From Delphinus delphis (lineage: Eukaryota; Chordata; Mammalia; Artiodactyla; Delphinidae): a stretch of DNA of 64,000 nt. A program made the translations under genes and the position numbers. The notes below the pieces were generated by a model. The model did not search any database and was not told the DNA's origin. It saw only the letters and a list, made by a program, of their open reading frames with translations. Below, piece by piece: positions 56,273 to 64,000 of this stretch (position 1 is the first letter of the stretch; each line of letters opens with the position of its first letter). Where the stretch lies: assembly GCF_949987515.2 (NCBI RefSeq), contig NC_082690.1, positions 105,522,400-105,586,399 on the forward strand, read 5' to 3'.

Positions 56273-58110
56273 AGCACCTGGAATGGGAAGGGTGGACCAC
56301 CGCCCCTTTGGCAGCCAGCCCTGTTCTGCATGGGGCTGTGTGGGTGACACCCCCATCCCTGCCCTGGGGAGTGGGGTGTGGCCCGCCTGGTGAGGGTACA
56401 CACAACACCCTCGGGGAAGCGGGGCAGGCTGGGAGGGCTCCCGGAGGACCCAGGCTTTCACCTGGGCCAGGCATAGCCACCAGGGAGGGTTTGGGGGCGG
56501 TGAAAGGCTTGGGGGTGGAGAGGGTGGGGTCCGTGCAGGGGAGCCTGGGCGCCTGAGGCCATGGTGGGGGGACAGAGAGAGGAATTTGGGGATATTCCCT
56601 GGCTCAGTGGGTTCTGAGATGGCTGGGTGGGGGCTGTGATAACTCAGCCGAGGTGGAAACTGGGGAGTAGACTCATTCCCGGGCGTTCGGAGATGTTATC
56701 AGAGATTCATCACTTGGGCTCAACCCTTTCGGGCCTACAAGTTTGAGTTTGCCGAGCTTTCCGTAAAAGGCAGAACATCTGTTCAGTTAAAGGAAACCCA
56801 AGATTTTATTATTGTTGTAAATGTCAAGTCTGTCCTTTGGAACATTTAGACCACTGCAGGATGGTGTCACCAAAAAGAGCCCATCTCAGTTGGGTCGAAG
56901 CCTGAGATCAAACACGGGGTTCTGTGGCCGGAATTGTGGTCGCTGTAGCTGCACGAGGGCTGCCGTGGCCGCTGCCCCCGCTGTGAGAGCAGCACAGGTG
57001 GCGAGGGCCTCCCGGGAGCTGAGGGCAGGGACGGAAGTGTGGGGCGGGGGGCCCTCGGCTTCGAGGAACTTCCCACATTAAAGTGAGCTTGGATTTTTAG
57101 TATTGCTTCTCCCTTAATTACGAAAGTTCCGTGAGACACCGAGGTGTGATTTTGCTGAGATGCTATTTCCAGCCATTTTAAGGTCTCTGAGCCTCATTCT
57201 GGGCCAAGCCGCGTGTGGTTCTGTTATTGCGCTTGGAGGGGAGGGACGGAGCTTTTCTGTGCTCGGAGCTGGGGAGGCTCGTTCGCTTGCACTTTGGGGG
57301 ACCGCACAGGTTTCTCCTTGGTTCCCATCGTTTTAGCCAGATCGGTGCTTTTCACCTGTTCCCTCTTAGAGGGGACGTGGAGCTTTCCCGCCTGGGGAAT
57401 GGGGGGGCTTTGTCCCCATCCCAACCCAAGTGTCTTTGAAGTTTCCTGTTTTATCATAAGATTCACGGGAACTTGGCAGTCTCTCTCTGTTACAGTCATG
57501 CTAGTTTCATTTTTTTTTTTAATGCTTTGAATTTTATTTGAAGCACCTGGGGGTATATTGAGGAAATAATGTGCCAGAATGTATGCCAAAAAAAAAAAAA
57601 ACAACAAAATTTTACGGGGACGCTAAAGAAGACCTAAATAAATGGTCGTGGATAGGAAGACAATATCGTAGAAATGTCAGTTTCCCCTCCATGATGTAGA
57701 GATTCAGCACGGTTCCCAGGAGTGCACTTCCCTTCCCTTCCCGGTGCAGAAATGTTGGTGCCTCGCATTTGAGGATGTGAGGTCATGGTGGGGTGCCACG
57801 TAGAGGTGCAGCTGGTGACATGGGCTGGGGGAGGTTGGTGCAGGGGAGGCCAGCAGAGCTTATGGGAGTGGTTGGGAGTTGGTGATACTGAGCAGGTAAG
57901 TAAATATATTGACAATCACAAAAGCCACGTTTCCACTTTGGAGAGCGTACTGACAAACGTAGAAAGAGGGGAGACTAGAAAGTACCCCGAGGAAAGGTTT
58001 AACATTGCAAGGACAGCCATGAAGTCATGAATTTTTACCACGTGTACACACACACACACACACAGAGAAATAGAGAAATGTTATGGGTGTGTGTGTAGGA
58101 ATGTACACAT
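56273..58110. other. Intron 1, single-copy-looking DNA
   Basis: Short homopolymer A run at about 57588-57601 and a CA run at about 58047-58064. No recognised gene or larger repeat. Confidence 0.4.
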
Positions 58111-58119
58111 ATACATATA

Positions 58120-58400
58120 CAGTGGGTTTTCGTTATTCACAGTAGTTCTGGTGTATAAAGCCACCGCAAACACTGAATGAGTGAATTCTGAACCACTGGT
58201 CCTGGGGGAGATACAGGCTTGGGTTCCCCCCCAGAGCTTCCGGTCACATTTTCATCTGCCGATCGACACGCAGCCTTGTTGGACGTGTGTTTCTGTTTAA
58301 AGACACCTGATTTAATAGGTATTGTTGGTTCATTCACACTGACCCATGACCAGTAATGCTGTAAGCTCATCTAACACCCATTTCCTCTGTGCGTACACCA
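58120..58400 (+). mobile_element. Tigger-like (TcMar) DNA transposon fragment
   Basis: TA-CAGT start, 'gttttcgttattcacagtag', 'ataaagccaccgcaaacact', 'gaattctgaaccactggtcc', 'gtgtttctgtttaaagacac', 'tattgttggttcattcacac'. Longer sister of the fragment at 3743. Subfamily not assigned. Confidence 0.45.
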
Positions 58401-59265
58401 CGCTGCAGCCACCCTGCACACCAACAGCCCCTCAGCCCTGTGCCTGGGGCCGTTTTCAACAGTGAAATCACCCACAGAAAGCACAGAAAATGCCAACGAT
58501 GTGGCACTAACGACTGGAGAGGACGCACGTTTACAGTGTGAGCTGAGACGGCAGGGCAGAGCTCGCCTGTGCCACCCTGGCTGGGGGCTGGCATATCAGG
58601 TGACTGTTTTTCCGCCCCTCTCTGTGCATGTGCACGTCCAGGAATGATCAGAAAGCCTCTGGGCATCGATGGGGTTATAAATAAATCTGAGCCAGTGGGC
58701 GACTCTCCAGGCTGGCATCTGTGAATAAGGAGGAGGGACCGTGTGTATGTTCCCCAGCTCCGTCTGCTGAGAAGGCCCAGAAGCAGTGAGCACACCCAGC
58801 ACCCAGGTCTTGGCTTCTAAGGATCACTCTCCACTCAAAGGAAGCAGAGCTTCTCGAGAAAGGGCCGATTCTCCAGCTGAGGCAGGGAGAGATACACATG
58901 AGCCTGGAGCATGTCACTGTCCCAGAAAGAAAGTAAAGAAATCCTCAAGCGATGGTGGGGACGTGTCAGGGGGACCCAAGAGCCAATGCAAAGGGACTCT
59001 CACCGTCCAAACGTAGGAAACATTTGAACATCAAAGTAAATGGGAATATTAGATCTTAACCCATTTCACGAAATAGGTATAGATGAGGCTACACTGGCTT
59101 CAATTAGTGAATACATAGTACATAGTAGACATGCTTTAATGACCAGCCAACGTGTAAAATAAAAAATCCTGAATGAAGGCTGTAGCTGTAGTTCTGAGCC
59201 ATTCTTTTTAGTAGCTTATAATCTACAGTATTACTAGACCATCAGGTTTTATTTATGTTATTATT
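58401..59265. other. Intron 1, not assigned
   Basis: Single-copy-looking, turning AT-rich after 59030. No exon seen. Confidence 0.4.
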
Positions 59266-59440
59266 TTGAATAGTGTTAAAATACACATAACTTAAAATTT
59301 ACCCTCTTAGCCATTTTAAAGTGTCCAGTTCGGTAGCATGAAGGATATTCATGTGTTGTACAACCACCACCCCCATCCATCTCCCCCCATAATTGAATAA
59401 ACTAGTAAACCCAGGCTTTCACCACCACAGACAACAGTGT
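59266..59440 (-). repeat. L1 3'-end fragment, antisense
   Basis: 'gtgttaaaatacacataact', 'tagccattttaaagtgtcca', 'gttgtacaaccaccaccccc'. Short piece of the same family as the other antisense L1 ends. Confidence 0.75.
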
Positions 59441-60838
59441 CATGAGCATCATCGTCTGTCTGTCTGTCCTGCCAGCTAAGCTCTGACATTTTTGCTTTTT
59501 TCATATCGTAAAAACTTTAAAAGCCATGCCATGAAAAATCCCAACACGGATTTTATGGAACTTGGGGAGCTGGTTGTAAAATGTGTAAGGGGATGTCGTG
59601 GACCCAGGGCAGCCGGGACTTTCTAAAGGACATGAATTAGGAGGGACTGCCCCTTCCGGCAGTCGGGGCTGGTTAGAAAGCCTGCTCAGCACGTGGTGTG
59701 GTGCAGGGCTGGGCAAGTAGAGAACAGAGGGCACGTGGAAGCAGACGCGGGCACAGCTGGAGGAGGAGCTCCTGCCCCTGGGGATGCAGGTGTGAGCAAG
59801 TGCGAAGGAGGGGTGGCGAGTGCCCAGTTGGAGAAGCCCAAGCTGGAAGCCACCCAGAGCCGTTAGGCGTCAGGAAAGTTACCGTGGGTAGAGTTCATTG
59901 CCTTGAGCGCAGAGCTGCATCTCGGGGTCGGACCTCTGCGTGCTAGGCACTCGCTCAGTCTCCTTCATGTCTCCCTCCTCCAGGGAGCCCGCCAGCTTCA
60001 CCAGACAGTTTGCTCTCCTCCAGGCACCTCCTGTCCGTGTCACTCATCTGCCTTTTCTTCCTGCTTAGGTGGTTAACCGCATGTGTGCGTGTGCGTATAA
60101 TGTGTGTCCTGCCCAACTGCGCTGCAGGCTCCCTGAATGTACCCCACGTTGTCGTCCACTTCTTGGCCTTCCCCGCGGGGCTGGTGTGGGACGAAGGACC
60201 ATTGCTGACCCATAACCCATAGTTTGCCTCCAGCCTCCAGCCTGCTCCAATGAGCAATGTAACGCTTGGTGAATATCAATAGGGCATGTACTAAAAACGT
60301 TGCTTATTTTGGTGTAGTAGCAGAGGATTGGGTTACGGTGAGTTGGGTTGTGTTTAGTGTAACCATGTGAACAGTGTAAAATACAGGCTATTGGAATGGA
60401 AGCCCAGACATCTGCTATGAATTCTATATATAAATACTGGCTATGCTTACATGGGTTAAAATGGGGTTGTTGGCACTGGGATCTTCAGACTCCTGATTCC
60501 ACTGTGGTAGGGACTGCACGTTAATCACGGGTCCTGGTACCCGGGCCAGGACGGGGAAGAGTGGCCTTTTTCTGACACCGATGGGCCGAGGATGCTGGGA
60601 ACGGCATACCTACCCTAGAAATAGGTGGGAGTGGTCTATCCCCGTCCCCTGGCAGGGAAACACGGAGAACCCACAGAGCTCTGTGGGTGTTCTGAGGGCC
60701 ATGCCAAGAAGGGGCTGCGTGAATCCAGGGTCACAGAAAGGGTCATCCCTGCCTGAGTCAGCCAATTGGGAAGCCAGGATGAGGGAAGAAGGTCACGGGG
60801 GGAATTCAGTGGGCTTGGGGTGCAATGGTGCCTTGAGA
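59441..60838. other. Intron 1, single-copy-looking DNA
   Basis: Nothing recognised. No defensible exon. Confidence 0.4.
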
Positions 60839-61400
60839 AATGATCTATTGAGGTGAAATGTATGCAACGTAAAATGAACCATTTTAAAGTGAATAATCCA
60901 TTGGCCTTCAGTGCATTCACAATGTTGGGTAGCCACCGCGATCTAGTTCCAGAACATTCCATTGCCCCTATAGGAAACCCTGTCCCTATTAAGCGGTTTT
61001 GCCTTATCCCCCACCCCCACCCCCCAGCCCCCGGCCATTACTAATCTGTGTGTCTGTCTTTGTGGGTTTGCCTGTTTGGGGCATTTCATGTGGCTGGAAC
61101 CCTGTGCTGTGTGGCCTTTTGTGTCTGTCGTCTTCTGGCATCATGTTTTCAGGGCTCATCCATGTTGTAGCCTGTGTCGGTCCTTCACGGCTTTTTACGG
61201 CTGAATTATATTTCATGGTATGGATAGAGCACGTTTTGTTTATCCCTTTGTCCATGGATGGACATTGGGGCTACCTCTGCCCTTGGGCGACTGTGAATCG
61301 TGCTCCTGTGACCATGCACGGACAAGTATTTATTTGAGTTCTCTTGGGTACACACCTGGGAGTGGAATTGCTGGGTCACGTGGTACCTCGATGGGTAACT
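60839..61400 (-). repeat. L1 3' end, antisense to LRP5
   Basis: 'aaatgatctattgaggtgaa', 'gtaaaatgaaccattttaaa', 'ccattactaatctgtgtgtc', 'catgtggctggaaccctgtg', 'ggagtggaattgctgggtca'. Ends where the SINE inserted. Confidence 0.87.
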
Positions 61401-61409
61401 TTTTGAAAA

Positions 61410-61785
61410 GTTAATTACTTTTGGCTGCGTTGGGTCTTTCTTGCTGCGCACGGGCTTTCTCTAGTTGTGGTGAGCGGGGGCTACTCTTTGTTGCGGTGCA
61501 CGGGCTTCTCATTGTGTTGGCTTCTCTTGGTGCGGAGCGCGGGCTTTAGGCCGCGGGCTCAGTAGTTGTGGCTCGTGGGCTCAGTAGTTGTGGCTCGCGG
61601 GCTCAGTAGTTGTGGCTCGCGGGCTCAGTAGTTGTGGCGCACGGGCTCTAGAGCTCAGGCTTACTAGTTGTGGCGCATGGGCTTAGTTGCTCCGCAGCAT
61701 GCGGGATCTTCCCGGACCAGGGATTGAACCCGTGTTCTCTGCATTGGCAGGCGGATTCTTAACCACTGCACCACCAGGGAAGCCC
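61410..61785 (-). repeat. CHR-1-type SINE, reverse, with expanded 22-bp units
   Basis: 'ttttggctgcgttgggtctt' to 'ccaccagggaagcccct'. Duplicated flank ggtaactttttga before and after. Longer than the other copies because of internal tandem units at 61553-61640. Confidence 0.93.
61553..61640. repeat. Four 22-bp tandem units inside the SINE
   Basis: Units of the form gcgggctcagtagttgtggc plus two bases at 61553, 61575, 61597 and 61619, with only one or two differences. Expanded from the 'cagtagttgtggc' motif that occurs two or three times in ordinary CHR-1 copies. Confidence 0.92.
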
Positions 61786-61799
61786 CTCGACAGGTAACT

Positions 61800-61970
61800 T
61801 TTTGAGGACCTGCCGGGTGCTCTGCACTGCAGCCCCACAGCAGCCAGCGGCGCCTTTTAAGTCGTTACCATTTCCTGCTGGATGGATGAGGAAACAGGCT
61901 CAGAGCAGAGATAAAAAGTCTGGCCCCAAATCTCGCAGCTGGAGGCCAGGCTGGGGTTTGAACGAGAGTC
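61800..61970 (-). repeat. MIR relic, reverse
   Basis: 'cgttaccatttcctgctgga', 'tggatgaggaaacaggctca', 'ctggaggccaggctggggtt'. Follows directly after the SINE. Confidence 0.6.
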
Positions 61971-62049
61971 TGAGCTGACGTGCTTTCCTGTGTAGCAGGA
62001 CCGGCCCGGGACTGGATGAAAGAAACACTTAATGAACTACAAGCACAGG

Positions 62050-62195
62050 TGCTGCCCCGGCTGGTGTTCACTGAGTGCCTGAAATGTGCTGCTACCGGGC
62101 TGAGGCTTTGTATGAATTGCTCTGTTGAGGCCTCACAGTCTCTGAGGTGGGGGTGCAGTGAGGACCCCCATCTCACAGGACGTTGAGCTCAGAGA
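62050..62195 (-). repeat. MIR relic, reverse
   Basis: 'gttcactgagtgcctgaaat', 'ttgctctgttgaggcctcac', 'cccccatctcacaggacgtt', 'gagctcagagaggccc'. Confidence 0.65.
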
Positions 62196-63105
62196 GGCCC
62201 AGATCTGAGCCGTGCCCCTGAGCTGGCTCCAGGCTGCTCACTTGCGGGGGGGGGGGGGGGGCGACCCGGTCTGTGTACCCTTGTGATACGTGGTCCTGAA
62301 AAAAAAGACTTGCACAGAGAATGTCATAGCAACGTAAATGGAACCTGGGGTTAAAACATTTCAAGATAGTTATCCAGAGGCTTAACAAAGTCATCTTTCA
62401 TCATGCAGTCCTTTCTTCAATCTTCATCCCCACCTAGCACCTTCTCATACACGCAATTCTAGTACAGATCGGGGTTTATAGCTACGTTGTGTGTTGACTT
62501 AACGTTTCTTACACATTTTCTGGTGTCACTGCAGTCATTTTCTTACTACTTTAACGGACACAACTTTCTACTGAGAGAACAGACTAGGTACCCCAATGTT
62601 GGAGATTTTTTATTTGTTTATTTTTCTTATTATAAGGAAGGCTGCAGCGAATATTGTGTCTAGGACCTTTTCCTTCCTTCAGGTGTTCCTTGGGATAAGG
62701 TCCTGTGGGGCCCGTCTCTAGGGAGAGGGTTTAAACGTTTTATGGTCCTTAATACCAGATACCGCGGTATTTCCTAAAAGGGCTGTTCCCGCATCTGCGG
62801 TGGCCAGGTGACCCCGCGTGAGTCCTGGGGTGCGGTGGCGGCTGGGCTGCCGGTCCAGCTCTCTGCCCCTCTGCCCTGCACTCCTCTCCCTCCTCACACT
62901 GCTTGTTTCTTCTCCTCACTGCCCCAAAAGCTTGGGCCACTGGTCAAGAGATCATCCCTGGAGTAACCTGGGGCAGGTCAAAGCACCCTTCCAAGAGCTG
63001 CAGTCTCCTCACCTGGGAGATACACACCTGAACCCCTTGACCTACAGGGTCTTGGGCCCGTGGGCGTGTCACCTCGGGAAGGAGCACAGAGGACCATCTG
63101 CCGCT
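62196..63105. other. Intron 1; G tract, AT-rich relic, unassigned
   Basis: Pure G run at about 62246-62261, AT-rich old-LINE-like sequence at about 62390-62700 ('aaggaaggctgcagcgaata'), then GC-richer unassigned DNA. No exon. Confidence 0.4.
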
Positions 63106-63385
63106 TCCTGCGTGCTTCGCCCCAGGACCTTTGCACTGGTCATCCCCTCTGCCAGGATGCCCTCCATCTGGCCCTTTCTCGCTGCCCCCTTCAAGTCTTT
63201 GCCCAGGTGTCACTTTCTCACCTGACCATCTTACGTGAAACGGCAGACCCCACTCCCCAATCCTTTACCCTGCTCTGTTTTGCAAACCGCAGCATCGATG
63301 TTGTGAGGCACAACTGACATCGCCTTACCCATCATGTGGGTCGCCTGTTGTCTTTTCCCCCCACGTCATACAGGACACGAGGGTG
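63106..63385 (+). repeat. L2 LINE relic
   Basis: 'ccaggacctttgcactggtc', 'atcccctctgccaggatgcc', 'gtctttgcccaggtgtcact', 'ttctcacctgaccatcttac' in L2 order. Confidence 0.75.
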
Positions 63386-64000
63386 GGTTCTGGGTTCGGT
63401 TGCGTGTCCCAGCCAGGCTGGCATGTGCTACGCGACACCCCGCTGCCTGCCCACTGGCTGGCTCTGTCGCGGTCTCAGCCCAGTGCATCACTCCTCAGGA
63501 TGGCCTGTCCCGACGCCAGCCCCTCAGCTGGCCACTCTAATCCTGCCCGCCTCCCCAGCCTCCCTCCTCCCGTGGGGAAGGAGGGGCCCCAGGCGGCCAC
63601 ATCTCCCAGATGAGCCAGGGTACCCGTGGCCCCTGGTAGGCTTGGGGCCGCATCAGCCGGGGCTCCCCAAGCCCTAGGAGGGGCACTGGGAGGGTAGGTG
63701 CCAGCTGGGGGGGCAGCCCCCCACAAGAGGCCCCCATCGCCATGAGTCCCCAGGGTAACCGGAGAGTGAAGTGGGTGTCTCTTCAAACTTAGGAATTGAG
63801 TGTGTGGTAGTTTCTAGATGTCTTCGAAGCAGGAGTGGCTTCTCCTGGAGAGAGCCTGCCCGCCCTGGCCCTCCTAGGAGTCTCAGTTTGGGAAAAGCGC
63901 AGGAAATTGAAATCCACCCCCCATCACCTGTGGCCTTTGAAGGGTGCACCTGAACTGCCCAGAGTGTAAACTGCGGGGAAAATGTGGTCTTTCCAGTTTG
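63386..64000. other. Intron 1 to window end, nothing recognised
   Basis: GC-rich single-copy-looking DNA. No LRP5 exon 2 and no repeat identified. Confidence 0.4.

Larger units (their letters stand above)
37642..64000 (+). other. LRP5: LRP5 intron 1 (5' 26.4 kb)
   Basis: Starts at the GTAGGT donor and runs past the window end. I searched the translated frames for the exon 2 product (first beta-propeller, LLLFANRRDVRLVD-like) and found none on the plus strand. Human intron 1 is of the order of 35 kb, so absence of exon 2 here is expected. Repeat content is lower than upstream: four SINEs, several antisense L1 pieces, MIR and L2 relics, and large single-copy stretches where first-intron enhancers could lie. 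Confidence 0.85.

Noticed and set aside
61553..61640. CRISPR-like repeat array
   Set aside because: Units are directly adjacent with no spacers, inside a SINE, in a mammalian genome.
40470..61700. tRNA genes suggested by tRNA-like heads of SINEs and MIRs
   Set aside because: The A/B-box-like heads belong to tRNA-derived SINEs; no intact cloverleaf with proper acceptor stem was found.
37642..64000. LRP5 exon 2 within the window
   Set aside because: No frame encodes the first beta-propeller start (FANRRDVRLVD-like) on the plus strand.

Overview
This is nuclear DNA from a mammal, almost certainly a cetacean (whale or dolphin). About two dozen tRNA-derived SINEs are scattered through it. They carry the typical head around 'cttccctggtggtgcagtgg' and the tail types of the CHR families, which are known from Cetacea, hippopotamuses and ruminants. 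Seven belong to a short, little-diverged A-tailed type that I associate with cetaceans. The rest of the repeats are ordinary placental-mammal ones: L1 of several ages, L2, MIR, hAT and Tigger fossils, and a few solo LTRs. I see no bacterial, phage or plasmid features and no CRISPR.

The one protein-coding exon I can support is exon 1 of LRP5, the Wnt co-receptor, at 37560-37641 on the plus strand, inside a large CpG island (about 36900-38430). The exon encodes only the signal peptide and ends in phase 1 at a GTAGGT donor, as I remember human LRP5 doing. The exon 2 peptide (beginning in human with SPLLLFANRRDVRLVD) occurs nowhere downstream, so 37642-64000 is about 26.4 kb of LRP5 intron 1 and the gene continues beyond the window. 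A second CpG island lies at about 350-870, roughly 37 kb upstream. It contains a perfect CRE next to ETS motifs and a minus-strand splice donor. In human the gene upstream of LRP5 is C11orf24, transcribed divergently about 40 kb away, so this island is probably the C11orf24 promoter with its non-coding first exon.

Layout: 1-870 putative C11orf24 promoter; 870-27000 repeat-dense intergenic DNA (nested SINEs, antisense L1s, a 5'-truncated 3.9 kb L1 with an almost intact reverse transcriptase frame, LTRs, one orphan retrocopy); 27000-36900 more GC-rich and less repetitive intergenic DNA, mostly L2 and MIR relics with three SINEs; 36900-38430 LRP5 promoter and exon 1; 38430-64000 LRP5 intron 1 with only four SINEs, five antisense L1 fragments, MIRs and several short repeats able to form non-B DNA.

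I found no new multi-gene system. The observations most worth checking are the four-codon upstream ORF and shortened leucine tract at LRP5, an A-tailed retrocopy of an unidentified RNA with target-site duplications, a 10-bp site used twice by different retroelements, and a perfect 44-bp tandem duplication. Subfamily names are from memory; a RepeatMasker run with a cetacean library would fix them.
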